A stretch of 64,000 bases of DNA from Pleurodeles waltl (GCF_031143425.1 NC_090451.1:661630575-661694574); one strand, 5' to 3'; shown: positions 1-11,059, counted from the stretch's first letter. Notes: generated by a model from the sequence alone, not told the origin. Program-made: numbers and translations.

Positions 1-1793
1 AACGAACTCCCGCTGAATGGGAGGTTCAAAATGCGCTGCTGTGCTTCCTGTTTCAGACCCGTGAGCCGTAGCCAGGAAGACCTCCTAGCGCAGATTCCGT
101 GCGCATATCCATGCGCAGCCAAATCCGCCCCGTCCGCCGCCGCGCTGATGACCTGGTTAGATACTAGGCCCCCTTCCTGCAAGATTTCCTGGAAGTCCTG
201 TCTATCTTCCCTGGGCAACTTTTCTGTAAATCTGTGGAGTGAGTCCCACAGAGAGCGGTCATATCTGCCCAGAAGTGCTGAGGCGCTGGAGACCTTCATA
301 GCAGATGCCGCCGTACCGCACATCTTTCTCCCCAGAGAGTCTAGGTGTCTGCTCTCCTTATCCGGGGGGACTGTGGAAGATGATGCCACAGAGTGTGTTT
401 TTCTGGCTGCGGCTAAGATCACAGAGTCCGGTGGCGGATCCTTCCGCAGGAATAAAGGATCTTGTTCCGGAGCTTTGTATTTCTTTTGAATCCTAGCCGG
501 GGCAGACTTGAGAGTGGCTGGAGACAGAAAAGTGTCCATAGTCGGTTGCAGCAAACCCGGTACTAGTGGCAGCAGTTTTCTCGAGACTGATCTGTGTTGT
601 AGGGTCTCAAAGATAACTGAGGATGAGGTGGCCGGCTCCGGTACCTCAATATTTAGCTTCTGCGCTCCCCTTAGAAGAACCTCATTAAAAGTGGTGATAT
701 CATCCACCGGGGAAATCCTAGCAGGTGGAGAATCTGTGAGTGTGGGGGAGTAGCGCCCAACAGACGATCCTGAAGAAGACCAAGAAGGTGATCTTCTGCG
801 TGGTGTTCGTGACCTGGTTCTCCTTCGGGAACGGGACCTGCTCCGAGAGGCTGTAGCAGAGTGTGCAGGTCTTGTGGTCGGCTGACGAGAAGCAGAACGA
901 GCCCGTCCTGCTCTAGCTGTAGGCGATGGCGTTCTCGGTAATGAGGCAGTAGGAGAATACATCCTAGAGTATTGTGAATCCGGGGATGCTGTGATGGGAG
1001 AAACATGCCCCGATGCTCTGGAATGGGATGATGCACTCCTTATAGAGACCACCGGTGAGGGAGCTTTGTCCGCTGGCTCTACTGCCTGTGACACAGCTGA
1101 AGGTTGTGTCGACGTCGATTGTATCCTCGACGTCGAAGGTTGCGATGGCTGATCTGTTCTCGACGTCGAAGGTCTTGACGTCGGAGGTCTTGCCGTCGAG
1201 TGTCTTGACGCCGATCGCCTATCGCGGGACCTGGACCTACTCGCCGTCGTGTGTCTCGACGTTGAGTGGCGAGTGGTCGACGGCGGATGTTCATGCCGTC
1301 GAGGTGTTTTTGGTGTCGTGTCCTTCGACGCCAAGGGGTGAGACGTTCTCAACGGCGAACGGGAGCGCCGGAGATGACTCGACGCCGAACGGCGGCCTGC
1401 CGTCGACGGAGATGTACCCCTGTGTCCATGCTTCGACGTTTTGTCCCTCGACGTCGGTCTGGTCGCCGTCGACGGCGATCTATGCCGGTGAGACGGTGGT
1501 GCCGATGACGTCGATGGAGAACAAACAGGTACAATCCTACCTGTCGACGTCGATCGGGCCATTCCTTCTGCTGTAGGTCTGGGAAGTGAAGAGGATGTTG
1601 ACTTTTTCCTCTCCTGAAGCCCATGTAGCCTGATCTTCTCTCTGTCTTTGAGAGTCCTCCTTGACATGTTCTTACAATACTTGCAGGTGTCAGGACAGTG
1701 ACTCTGTGGCAGGCAGACAATACACAGAGAGTGTGGGTCTGACTGGGCTTTCTTCTTCCCACAAGAAGGACATTTTACAAAAAGAGATGGCAT
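1..1793 (-). CDS. gag: DIRS-type Gag, 5' part (copy A), runs off window edge
   Basis: The frame opens at an ATG on complement 1791-1793 and stays open for about 597 codons to base 1 with no stop, so the protein is partial at its C terminus. Residues 8-40 hold a Cys/His motif (C8, C11, H21, C24, C27, H32, C37, C40) with the spacing seen in the other DIRS Gags here, followed by a long Ser/Thr/Arg-rich disordered tract (about residues 70-330). The last ~130 residues carry GRYDRSLW and a stretch ending LNLPFSGSS. These match the alpha-helical Gag region of DIRS elements that is related to the LAP2-alpha C-terminal domain. Gag should form the particle around element RNA. The N-terminal sequence differs from the other copies, so this is a third family. 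RT and YR would lie left of the window. Family call is confident; function is inferred. Confidence 0.8.
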   Translation of the reverse strand, partial: MPSLFVKCPSCGKKKAQSDPHSLCIVCLPQSHCPDTCKYCKNMSRRTLKDREKIRLHGLQERKKSTSSSLPRPTAEGMARSTSTGRIVPVCSPSTSSAPPSHRHRSPSTATRPTSRDKTSKHGHRGTSPSTAGRRSASSHLRRSRSPLRTSHPLASKDTTPKTPRRHEHPPSTTRHSTSRHTTASRSRSRDRRSASRHSTARPPTSRPSTSRTDQPSQPSTSRIQSTSTQPSAVSQAVEPADKAPSPVVSIRSASSHSRASGHVSPITASPDSQYSRMYSPTASLPRTPSPTARAGRARSASRQPTTRPAHSATASRSRSRSRRRTRSRTPRRRSPSWSSSGSSVGRYSPTLTDSPPARISPVDDITTFNEVLLRGAQKLNIEVPEPATSSSVIFETLQHRSVSRKLLPLVPGLLQPTMDTFLSPATLKSAPARIQKKYKAPEQDPLFLRKDPPPDSVILAAARKTHSVASSSTVPPDKESRHLDSLGRKMCGTAASAMKVSSASALLGRYDRSLWDSLHRFTEKLPREDRQDFQEILQEGGLVSNQVISAAADGADLAAHGYAHGICARRSSWLRLTGLKQEAQQRILNLPFSGSS

Positions 1794-2379
1794 TTTCTGT
1801 CAAAAAAGACTTCCAAACTCAGACAAAAGATGTTATCTGTCGAGTAAATAGGAAAAACACTATTTTTAAGGATTTTTCTGAAGAAAAACTCAGAAAAACT
1901 GAGAGCTCAATGCTCCAGGATCCTCTCAGAAGAAGCCGGAAAAAAGAACTGACCTAACTGTGAACCAACTGTCACCTTCCCTTCACCCCTGAGGCATGGT
2001 GGGATACTGGAGGTGCTCAGGGTCTTAAAGGCACGGTGCCAAAGTTTTTATGGTTCTCCTGTGTTAACCTGCATGCAGCCTATTGGCTAAGAATGCTTCA
2101 TTGTTTTTCAATGTGGTTTTTTCTATTTTTCTCTGATATTTACTGCTGTTTACTTCCCTAAGTCCAGTTTTTGGGGCTTAGGTAGATATTTATGATCTAT
2201 TGTGATTTTATAATATAAAAAAAAAAAAAAAAAAAAACTTGCATAGAAATAAAGCATTTTAGCCTATTTATGATTATAGCCTGCATTGCTGTTTTACACA
2301 TGATAATATGTATGTATTTTATATATATATGCTCCGGGGTCCCCGCACAAGGGCGGGAATATTCATTGTTTATGACTTT
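1794..2379. other. Copy A leader and flank; no gene
   Basis: This is AT-rich sequence upstream (minus sense) of the copy A gag start, with a 21-base A run at 2217-2237. I could not locate the end of copy A here: no inverted repeat matching another part of the window is visible, since its partner would lie outside. From about 2330 there is GC-richer sequence that may be the outer end of copy B. Confidence 0.4.
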
Positions 2380-2570
2380 GATGAGGATCCCCTGGAAGAG
2401 AACTGAAGATTTTTCTTCAAGCAGTAGCCCTGCACAACGTCAGGTGGCGTTGGCCGACTCTGCTGGCATCATTGGTGTCGTGGTCGCTGTGAGGACATCG
2501 CAGTCGTATATAGGTGCCACCCTGGCACTGCAGTTTTTTTTTATGACTTTCCATGCCAGTAGTGTGGAAC
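2380..2570. repeat. Left ITR of DIRS copy B
   Basis: The segment including GAAGATTTTTCTTCAAGCAG near 2404 and GTCAGGTGGCG near 2440 is mirrored, with substitutions, by the reverse complement of 11060-11240. The outermost part expected from the ICR (the GTTACTTACC motif) is not found here, so the extreme end looks lost or replaced. Confidence 0.65.
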
Positions 2571-2689
2571 CATGAAGAACACTGAGAATGGTGCACCAAA
2601 ACTAGGGCCACTAAAAGGAAGTTTCTGTCCCTAGAAATCCATTCGCAGAGGGGGGGGATGGCGGGTCGGTAAGGAATCTGCAACTACCA

Positions 2690-2775
2690 GTCTCTACCAG
2701 ATATATCATTACCGAAGGTAAGTAACCTGTTTATCTGATAGAGTTCTGTTGCAAATTCCTTATCTCAGAATAGAT
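2690..2775. repeat. Internal complementary region (ICR) of copy B
   Basis: Contains TTACCGAAGGTAAGTAAC followed by CTGATAGAG and TGCAAATTCCTTATC. The right half matches the reverse complement of the right terminus near 11260-11288. The left half has the terminal motif of copies C and D. A segment joining the complements of both ends is the hallmark of DIRS elements and is thought to guide circle formation. Confidence 0.7.
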
Positions 2776-2869
2776 ACCTAAGCAACACCAACCCCTAGTG
2801 GTGGGCTGTGAACTAAGATCACACCAAAAAGTCCTGCAGGACTGAACGTCCGAAGAAGCTGACTCTGCA

Positions 2870-3834
2870 GACCTGACTATCCAGGCAGTAATTTTTAGTG
2901 AACGTGTGCAGGGATGCCTGTGTCGTTAACCTGGCAGATATCCGGGACTGGAACTCCATGTGCTAATGCTGTGGTACCAGCAGTTGCTCTCCCTCCGGAG
3001 AGTGCTTTTTCGCAAAAGCGTAGCACATTTTGATGCAGAGGACAACCCATCGCGAGATGGTCCTCTTCTGCACTGCCCTTCCTTTTTCCGCACCCACATA
3101 ACCCACAAACCGTTGATCGTCCTCCCGGAAATCTCTGGTACGATTTAGATAGAACGGCAACGCCTTTTTTGGATCCAGGCGGTGGAGTCTCTCCTCCTTA
3201 TGAGAGGGGTGCATAAAAATTAGGCATGGTGATTGATTGGCTTACATGAAAAGGTGTCACCAATTTGGGAAGAAGGAAGCCCTGTTACAAAGTACCACCT
3301 CGTCAGGATGGAAAGCCAGAAACAGTGGCTTCAGATGAGAGAGCCTGGAGCTCACTCACTCTGCGAGCAGAGGTGATGGCAATCAAGAAGGCAGTTTTAA
3401 GAGTCAAGTGCCGCAGGGGGCAGCTCAAAAGGTGCGCACATGAGATTTGTGAGGACCAAGTTCAAATCCAACTGGGGCATTATGAATTGGATAGGCGGGA
3501 ACATGTGGGTGAGTCCTTTAAAGAACCTCCCAACAATGGGAGATTTGAACAGAGAAGGTTGGTCTGGCAGTCTTAAAAAGGCAGAGATGGCAGACAAATA
3601 ACCCTTGAGGGTGATAAGAGGAGAGACCTGCTGGGCAAGAGAGACAATGAACAGGAGAACCTCTGAGAGGAATGCAGAAAGGGGATCAACAAACTTGTTG
3701 ATACACCATGCCACAAATTTGCTCCAAGGACAGGCGTATACCGTTTTGGTGGAGGGACGCGTGGCTGCCAAGATAATATCACAGATTGGTGAAAGGTTGA
3801 AAACTATCAACTGCAGCAGCTCATTTTCACCCAA
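2870..3834 (-). pseudogene. Tyrosine recombinase remnant (copy B)
   Basis: Two readable pieces. The N-terminal half (3834-3397) has the core-binding-type region (KFVAWC, LKGYLSAISAF, LPDQPSLFKSPI). The C-terminal half (3214-2963) has EERLHRLDPKKAL and ISRWVVLCIKMCY. The first catalytic Arg context (TSARRVSELQAL) is readable near 3340-3370. The H-x-x-R box found in copy C (AHSTR) is missing: after PEG the frame goes directly to an Ala/Thr-rich stretch and then HGVPVPDIC, so a short deletion removed it. Frameshifts separate the halves. The enzyme would have integrated the circular DNA; this copy is dead. Confidence 0.8.
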
Positions 3835-5400
3835 GGAGGCAGAGACTGGACAGGTTTGGGTGAAGGACCGTCCCCTGCTGCTACAACAGAAGATCCTCCC
3901 AAAGGGACAGTCTGATCGTAGTATCGATAGCCATGCTCAATAGCTCGGGATACCAGACTCTCCGTGCCCTGTCGGAAGCCACCAGGATTACTTGGGTCTG
4001 GTCGTGCCTGATCTTCTTCATAACTCTGAGTAGAAGTGGTATGGACAGGAAAGAATAAAGGAGGCCTGAGCTCCACTGGTCACAAAAAGCGTCGCCAACC
4101 AAGTGCTGCCTTAGAAACTCCAATGTGCAAAACAGCTGACATTGCGTGTTTTATGCGGAGGCAAACAGATCTAACCAAGGACCTCCCCACTGTTGAAAGA
4201 GTCCTTGCGCCACCTCCGGGTGGAGACGCCATTAGTGATCAATGATGCATCAATGGCTGAGTTTGTCTGCTCTGGCGTTCAGCGAGCCCACCAGATGTTG
4301 AACCACTAGTGAAATTCCCTAGCACTCCAGCCATGTCCAGAGGCGAAGAGTCTCTTAAAAGGTGGTCCACAACCCCACTCCACCCTGCTTTTTGCAGAAC
4401 CACACGGTGGTGGTGTTGGTGAACAACTGCATCACGTTTCCTTTGAGAGAGGGAAGGAATGCTTTCAATGTAAGTCGGATTGCCCGGAGCTCCAAAAGGT
4501 TGATGTGGAGCCCGGACTCCACCAGAGACCAGAAGCCTCTGATCCCCGCCTCTTCCATGTGGGCCACCCGATCCCAGGAATTACGTATCTGTCACTACTG
4601 TGAGATTTGGTTGGTAAAGGGAGAGAGGTCTGCTGCTGACCCAATCTAGATTCAATAGCCAGCAGATCTAGTGCAGTCCCCTCCAAGATCTGGACCTTGT
4701 CGAAGAAATTCCCCTGATGCTGCTCCCACTGGAACTCCAGGTCCCACTGCAGAGCCTGCATATGCCATTTAGCATGTTGGACCAGCAGGATGCAGGAGGC
4801 CTTGAGGCCCAGTAGCAGTCATTCCCACCGAAATCCAGGATAGAGGCTGAAACATCAGGATCATAGCCTTAATATACTGGACTCGCTTTTCAGGTGAATA
4901 AACACGAAACTGCACTGTGTCTAGAACAGCTCTGATGAAAGGGAGTGTCTGAGAGGGAGTCAGATGTCACTTTGGCATGTTTATAGTGAACCCCAGCGAG
5001 TGCAGGAGGTTCACCCTAGTCTGGAGGTGGGAGGCGACGACCTGGGGCATGTTTGCCTTTAACAGCCAGTCGCTGAGGTAGGGAAAGACTGAAATTCCTA
5101 ACCTGCGCAGATGAACTACAACCACTACCATCACTTTCATGAACACCCAAGGGGCACTGGTAAGGCTCAAGGGGAGAACCATGAACTGAAAGTGCTTGTG
5201 ATCTACCACAAATCACAGGTAACGTCTGAGGGCCGGCAGGACTTGAATGTGGAAATAAGAATCCTGCAAGTCCAACGCTACCATCCAGTCTCCAGGGTCC
5301 AGGGCAGACAGGACCTCAGCTAGAGGTAGCATCTTGAACTTCTTCTTGATGAAGAGTTTGAGACTGGAGATCTAGAATAGGGCAAAGGCCCTTGTCCTTT
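3807..5400 (-). pseudogene. Reverse transcriptase-RNase H remnant (copy B)
   Basis: RT fragments at 5340-4967 include a readable LDLQDSYFHI, LPLSLTSAPWVF and the active-site box as FPYLSDWL, where copy C has YLDD, so one catalytic Asp is now Ser. RNase H pieces at 4567-4355 keep INLLELRAI, but the TDNTT box reads TNTTT, losing another acidic residue. The C-terminal methyltransferase-like region is at 4123-3881 (MKKIRHDQTQVILVASD). Many frameshifts. Overlaps the start of the YR remnant, as in copy C. Confidence 0.75.
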
Positions 5401-5449
5401 TTGGGCACCAGAAAGTATGGGGGAATAACAACTAAGACCTACTTCTGGT

Positions 5450-5684
5450 GCAGGGACCCTCTCTATGGTGCCCTTGGCCAGGTTATCCAGTCTTTTTTAC
5501 TCCCTATCCGGGGAGCACAAGGGAATGCGCCAGATGACGAAGAAGTCTGGATCACACAGCTCTCAGGTGTAGGATGTTGAGTCAGGAAACAGTGGGCCGG
5601 TCGGCGCAGGCAACCGTCTTATTCACAGGAGCCCCTGTGCTGGGTTTGGCCCAGGTACCCAGTAGGACGCCAATAAGGGCTTCA
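5450..5684 (-). pseudogene. Gag remnant of copy B, part downstream of the TTAA insertion
   Basis: Translating leftward from 5684 gives EALIGVLLGTWAKPSTGAPV, which aligns with DALLDPVLEVWKKPASSPAV in the copy C gag, immediately after the point where the right-hand gag fragment stops. It is the second half of a gag split by the 5689-9954 element. It soon meets stops, and most of the gag C terminus is absent. Confidence 0.7.
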
Positions 5685-6689
5685 TTAACCCCTTCGCTGC
5701 CAGGCCTTTTCCCCCTCAGGTGCCAGGCCTTTTTTTGGCTATTTGGAGCAGGGCGCGCTTAGGCCCTCATAACTTTTTGTTCACATAAGCTACCCACGCC
5801 AAATTTGTGTCCTTTTTTCCCAACATCCTAGGGATTCTAGAGGTACCCAGACTTTGTGGGTTCCCCTCAAGGAGACCAAGAAATTAGCCAAAATACATTG
5901 AAAATTTTGTTTTAAAAAAAGGAAAAAAGGGCTGCAGAAGGCTTGTGATTTTTTCCCTGAGATTGGCATCAACAAAGGGTTTGCAGTGCTAAAATCATCA
6001 GCTTCCCAGCTTTCAGGAACAGGGAGACTTAAATCAGAAAACGGAATTTTTCAACACAATTTTGGCATTTTACTGGGGCATACCCCATTTTTACGTTTTT
6101 TCTGCTTTCAGTCTCGTTCCAGTCAGTGACAGATATGGGTGTGAAACCAATGCTGGATCCCAGAAACCTAAACATTTCTGCAAAGTAGACAAAATTCTGA
6201 ATTCAGCAATGGGTAATTTGTGTAGATCCTACAAGGGTTTCCTACAGAAAATAACAACTGAAATAAAAAAAAAAAGGAAATTGAGATGAAAAAAACAGCC
6301 ATTTTTCTCAACGTTTTACTCTGTAACTTTTTCCTGTAATGTCAGAGTTTTGAAAGCAATATACCGTTATGTCTGCTGGACTCTTCTGGTTGCAGGGATA
6401 TATAGGGCTTGTAGGTTCATCAAGAACCCTAGGTACCCAGAGCCAATAAATGAGCTGCACCTTGCAGTGGGTTTTCATTCTATACCGGGTATACAGCAAT
6501 TCATTTGCTGAAATATAAAGAGTGAAAAATAGGTATCAATAAAACCTTTGTATTTCCAAAATGGGCAGAAAATAAGGTGTTGAGGAGCAGTGGTTATTTG
6601 CACATCTCTGAATTCTGGGGTGCCCATACTAGCATGTGAATTACAGGGCATTTCAAATAGACGTCTTTTTTACACACTGTTGTATATTT

Positions 6690-8200
6690 GGAAGGAAAAG
6701 ACAAGGGGGCAGTAACACTCGTTTTGCTATTCTATGTTCCCCCAAGTCTCCCGATAACAATGGTACCTCACTTGTGTGGGTAGGCCTAGCGTCCGCGACA
6801 GGAAAGCCCCAAAACACAACGTAGACACATCACATTTTCCCAAAGAAAACAGAGGTGTTTTTTGCAAAGTGCCTACCTGTGGATTTTGGCCTCTAGCTCA
6901 GCCGGCACCTAGGGAAACCTACCAAACCTGTGCATTTTTTTAAACTAGAGACCTAGGGGAATCCAAGACGGAGTGACTTGTGGGGCTCTCACCAGGTTCT
7001 GTTACCCAGAATCCTTTGCAACCCTCAAAATTTGGCTAACAAAACACTTTTTCCTCAAATTTTGGTGACAGAAAGTTCTGGAATCTGAGAGGAGCCACAA
7101 ATTTCCTTCTACCCAGCATTCCCCAAAGTCTCCCGATAAAAATGGTACCTCACTTGTGTGGGTAGGCCTAGTGCCCGTGACAGTAAATGCCCCAAAACAC
7201 AAAGTGGACACATCACATTTTCCCAAAGAAAACAGAGGTGTTTTTTGCAAAGTGCCTGCCTGTGGATTTTGGCCTCGAGCTCAGCCGGCACCTAGGGAAA
7301 CCTACCAACCCTGTGCATTTCTGAAAACTAGAGACCTAGGGGAATCCAAGAAGGGGTGACTTGTGGGGCTCTTACCAGGTTATGTTACCCAGAATCCTTT
7401 GCAAACCTCAAATGTTGGCTAAAAAAAACACTTTTTCCTCACATTTCGGTGACAGAAAGTTCTGGAATCTGAGAGGAGCCACACATTTCCTTCGACCCAG
7501 CGTTCCCCCAAGTCTCCCAATAAAAATGGTACCTCAGTTGTGTGGGTAGGCCTAGTGCCCGCGACTGGAAAGGCCCCAAAACACTATCTGGACACATCAA
7601 AATGATCAAATAGAAAAATACCTGTTTTTGCGGGGGTGGGGCACCTGCGTTTTTGGTCCTGGGCTCAGCAGCCATCTAGAGAAACCTACCGACCCAGACA
7701 TTTCTGAAAACTAGAAACCTGAGTGAGTCCAGGGAGTTGTGACTTGCGTGGATCCCCCAATGTTTTCCTACCCAGAATCCTCAGCAAACCTCAAATTTAG
7801 CTAAAGAAATCACATTTTTCCCACATTTCTGTGTGGGATCACCGTACCGGGACAAATTTCCTACCGCCCAACGTTTCCCTCAGTCTCCCGGTAAAAATGA
7901 TACCTCACTTGTGTAGGTGGGCCAAGTGTTTGTAACAGGGAAGAGACAAAAACACGTTGAAATTGAGGGGGAACCAAAGTGGGTCCAAAAGGGCAGTTTG
8001 AAAAAAAACATTTTAGGCTGATAAGTGCAGCAGAAATGTTATCAGTATAGATGGGATAATGCTGGGTGGTAGGAATTTTGTGGATTCCTGCAGATTCCGG
8101 AAGGTTCCATCACAAAAATGTGGGAAAAATGTGTGCTTTCCAGCAAAGTCGCAGGTTTGCAGGGCATTGTGGGTAAGGAAATTGTGCGGGTGAATGTGAC
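6690..8200. repeat. ~380-bp tandem repeat array, about 3.5 units
   Basis: The segment GTCTCCCGATAAAAATGGTA recurs with small changes at 6746, 7128, 7512 and 7883, giving spacings of 382, 384 and 371 bp. Each unit also repeats CCCAAAACAC, a GGAAACCTACC box, TTACCCAGAATCC and TGACAGAAAGTTCTGGAATC. The first three units are most alike; the rightmost is diverged. Short ORFs here are by-products of the repeat. Confidence 0.85.
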
Positions 8201-8529
8201 GCACACCACCCTGGAATGAACTAGATGTTTAGTTTTCAGATTTGTCTAGGTCTTGTGGATTTTTGTACATGGCAGCGTCCCAAAGTAAAAAAAAAGTGCA
8301 GCCTTCATTATCCAAGTGGGACGTTTTTGAGAGTTACCAAGCTCTCATGGCCCAAATGTAAAACAAAAAACAAAAATAATCAAATGTCCTCTTGCTTGCC
8401 ATGGGATAAGATGTTTTAGTGTGCGGGGAGAGCTGAAAGACTTTTAGCCTCTTCAGTTCAAGTGGGGGCATAACCAGGCCCATACTGGTTGGTAACCACC
8501 ACCACACTATTTTCTTTTATTATTTTTTT

Positions 8530-9560
8530 TATTTCCTGGCATCTAGTAGACTTTCTCCCCCCAGGGGTGTGGAACGGGGATAATTGCCCAATATGCCCAC
8601 TGGTGGGCAGAACAACTTTGGACCCATTTATTTGGGGTGGGGGTATGGCCATACAGCAACCTCTTATTTTGAGAAAAAAAATCTTCCCTGGTCGCTGGTG
8701 GGCTTTCTGCAGATGGGCCTTCCAAAAATAGACCAATCTGTCCCCAAGGGGGGCAGTTATAGCTAACAGTAATGTGCCCCCATGGGGAGCAACCCTTGCC
8801 TAAAGGGTCGCTCCCCAAACACAAATAAATACAAATAAACAAAAAAAAATTAGCCCTAGTGTCTAGTGGTTTTCTGCCCCCTCTGGGGGCAGAAATGGCC
8901 TATAAAGTATTTGCCCCCCTTGGGAGCGGCCCTTGCCCAAGGCGCAGCACCCCTTATGCGCAGGTATGAATAAAATAAATAATCCCTGGTGTCTAGTGGT
9001 TTCTGACCCCCCTGGGGCCAGATCGGCCTAATTATATTGGGCCGATCTGCCCCCAGGGTAGGCAGAAATGGCCTAAAAATATTTTGCCCCCCACCCCCAC
9101 CCCGGGAGCGACCCTTGCCTAAGGGGTCGCTGCCTAAAAATACAAAAATTAAAATAAACAAAAAAAATTTATCACTGGTGTCTAATGATTTTCTGCCTCC
9201 CCGGGGGCAGATAAGCCCCAAAGGGGGGCAGAAATGGCCAAACAATCATTTGCCCCCCTGGGGAGCGGCCCTTGTCCAAGGGGCCGCTCCCCTTATGCGC
9301 ATGTATGAAAAAAAAAAAATCCCTGGTGTCTAGTGGTTTCTGCCCCCAAGGGGAGGCAGAAATGGCCTAAAGATCATTTGCCCCCCTGGGGAGCGGCCCT
9401 TGCCCAAGGGGCCGCTCCCCTTATGCACAAGTACGAAAAAAATAAATAATAATCCCTCGTGTCTAGTGGTTTCTGCCCCCCCGGGGGGGGGGTGAAGAAA
9501 TGGCCTAATAATAATTTCCCCCGCCCCCCGGAGCGACCAATCCCTGGTGTCTAGTGGCAT
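8530..9560. repeat. GC-rich variable tandem array, about 6-7 units
   Basis: The box TGGTGTCTAGTGGTTTCTGC recurs at about 8861, 8991, 9180, 9328, 9461 and 9549, with a diverged copy near 8541 (spacings 88-189 bp). Between boxes are repeats of GGGGCAGAAATGGCC, TTTGCCCCCCTGGGGAGCGG and CCCTTGCCCAAGGGGCCGCT, many of them short palindromes, plus A-rich linkers. All short ORFs on both strands here are repeat shadows. Confidence 0.8.
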
Positions 9561-9564
9561 TACT

Positions 9565-9760
9565 GCTGCCCGATTGTATCGCGATCAGGCAGCAGAAATG
9601 CTCAAAGAGACATGAAAGGAGAGGAAAGTCCTTCCCTCTCCTTTCTTGCCTCTCTGCACCCTCCAGTTGATCGGAGGAGAAATGCTTTTGCATTTCTCCT
9701 TCGATCAGCGCTGGTAGTCCTCTGATGAGGTTAGCGTGCGAAAGCACGCTGACATCATCA
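9565..9760. repeat. Hairpin cluster near right end of the TTAA element
   Basis: Three neighbouring inverted repeats: about 9567-9600 (CTGCTGCC against GGCAGCAG), about 9672-9708 (GAGAAATGC against GCATTTCTCC) and 9722-9762 (CTGATGA against TCATCAG, enclosing AGCGTGCGAAAGCACGCT). They sit between the GC-rich array and the element's right end, where subterminal structure could be bound by a transposase. That role is speculative. Confidence 0.6.
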
Positions 9761-9958
9761 GACGCCATGGGGGGGGGGGGGTGGTTCGGGGGGCCGGGGT
9801 TGGAAGGCATAGCGATTCCCCTTCCATCTCTGCCCAGGGGAGGGGGGTGCTTGGCCATCTGGGGGGGGCCCATAGCAGGACGAGCTGGGCTCGTCCTCGA
9901 CACCGGGCAACTGGTGCCGAGGGTGAGACCCGCTTGTCCTGGGCAACCTAGACGTTAA

Positions 9959-10995
9959 AGGGAAGGAGGGGTTCCTAACTGGAATCCCCAAGCTGAAGCA
10001 CCTCGGTCAGGAGGTTAGTCCTGACCTCCACAAAAGGAAGCTTGAGGTCCAAAGCCTCAGCAGCCTTTATTACCACCATGCAGTATGAAGTTCCCTCCTC
10101 TGTAGTCACAGTAGGGGGGTAAAGCATGCCAGCATCAGGAGAAGTATCTAGTCCGCTAGCGTTGCCCAATCCTGAACCCAGCCCATGTCAGGGTCAGGCT
10201 GGTATTCCAAGGGGTCCAGCGACCCCTCCACACTATCTCGTAACTATAGCCATAGAAAGAAGGGTCTGGATCCACCCGAGCCCATGGAATCAGCATTGAG
10301 CGATGCCGTTACAGCTTCGGGTCATCGGGGATAAGTATAGGATTGACGTTAATTATGGGCCCAATCAACATCTGTCCCGATGCCAGGTAAGGTTGCATTG
10401 GCACGATCGGCGTCTGAACGGATTCAAGAATGGATCCAGAGGTGCTCCCCCCCGAAGCCAGAGCCGCCGATGTGGAACCCGAGGGGGTCCTCACCGACTC
10501 TCCTGGGCCCAAAGGCACAGAGGACAGGTCGGTCTTTCAGCTGGGCAGGGGTGGCACCGGCTCCCAGAAAGTCAGGGAGGTGCATAGCTGACCCAGGTGC
10601 AGGTTCCAAAGGCGGAGGCCCAGAGGGTTGATGCTCTTCCCGCATCGCCCGAGCGACGGGGTGAAGTCGAAGAACATTTGGCCTTCTTCTACTTCTTTTT
10701 CTTGTGACCCGATCGTCCTAATGACTTGGACCAAGAGGAGTGGTGATGACTCCGCGAGCGGTCTCGTAGCCTTCCTCTTGAACAAGACCGGGAGCGACAC
10801 GGAGTCGAATGCCAGGCCACCTTGAGCTTCAGAGACTATTCCCTCAAAAGCCTTCAGGTTCATGGCCCGACACTCGGAGCACGACTTTGGGTCATGGTCA
10901 CATTCCAAACACCAAAGGCAGACGAGATGTGGGTCCGTCACCGACATCATTCGGTGACGGGAGTCGCAGGGTTTAAAACCGGTCTTCAGGGACAT
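9959..10995 (-). pseudogene. Gag remnant of copy B, 5' part
   Basis: The minus frame begins MSLKTGFKPCD near 10995 and matches the copy C Gag start MSQRKSGFKPC. The Cys/His motif is partly degraded: the first CxxC is damaged, while SVTDPH, CLWCLECDHD and CSECRAMN remain. A second piece (10169-9975) reads SGLDTSPD, then KLPFVEVRTNLLTEVLQ, matching Gag just before the insertion site. Frameshifts lie between. The reading stops at 9959 where the TTAA element starts and resumes left of it at 5684. Confidence 0.75.
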
Positions 10996-11059
10996 CCCTC
11001 GACACATCCAAAACTTGTCAAAAAGTATTAGACAAAAGTGTCGTAGTGGGTCAAAAAAT

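Larger units (their letters stand above)
5689..9954. mobile_element. TTAA-flanked non-autonomous element (piggyBac-like) inside copy B gag
   Basis: TTAA occurs at both edges (5685-5688 and 9955-9958). The copy B gag aligns across the junction with copies C (near 23477) and D (near 33187), which carry the uninterrupted site with a single TTAA. The left end begins CCCCTTCGCTGCCAGGCC; the right end read inward begins CGTCTAGGTTGCCCAGGAC, an imperfect terminal inverted repeat. TTAA target duplication is the piggyBac superfamily signature. No transposase frame is present in 4,266 bp. The interior has an AT-richer left third, a ~380-bp tandem array, a GC-rich 90-190-bp array and a hairpin cluster near the right end. 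Insertion and boundaries are well supported; superfamily assignment is inference. Confidence 0.75.

Noticed and set aside
1055..1576. 173-codon plus-strand frame and other plus frames over 1-1960
   Set aside because: They are shadows of the minus-strand Gag, whose Cys/His and helical motifs are recognisable.
8458..9560. Multiple Gly/Pro-rich frames on both strands
   Set aside because: They come from the GC-rich tandem array inside the TTAA element and repeat with its period.
6690..9560. CRISPR-like repetition
   Set aside because: Units are long, imperfect and directly adjacent, without unique spacers; these are tandem arrays in vertebrate DNA.
9722..9762. CTGATGA followed by GAAA, resembling a second hammerhead
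   Set aside because: The GAAA is the loop of a hairpin (GCGTGC GAAA GCACGC), not the conserved strand after stem II; the required stem II is absent.
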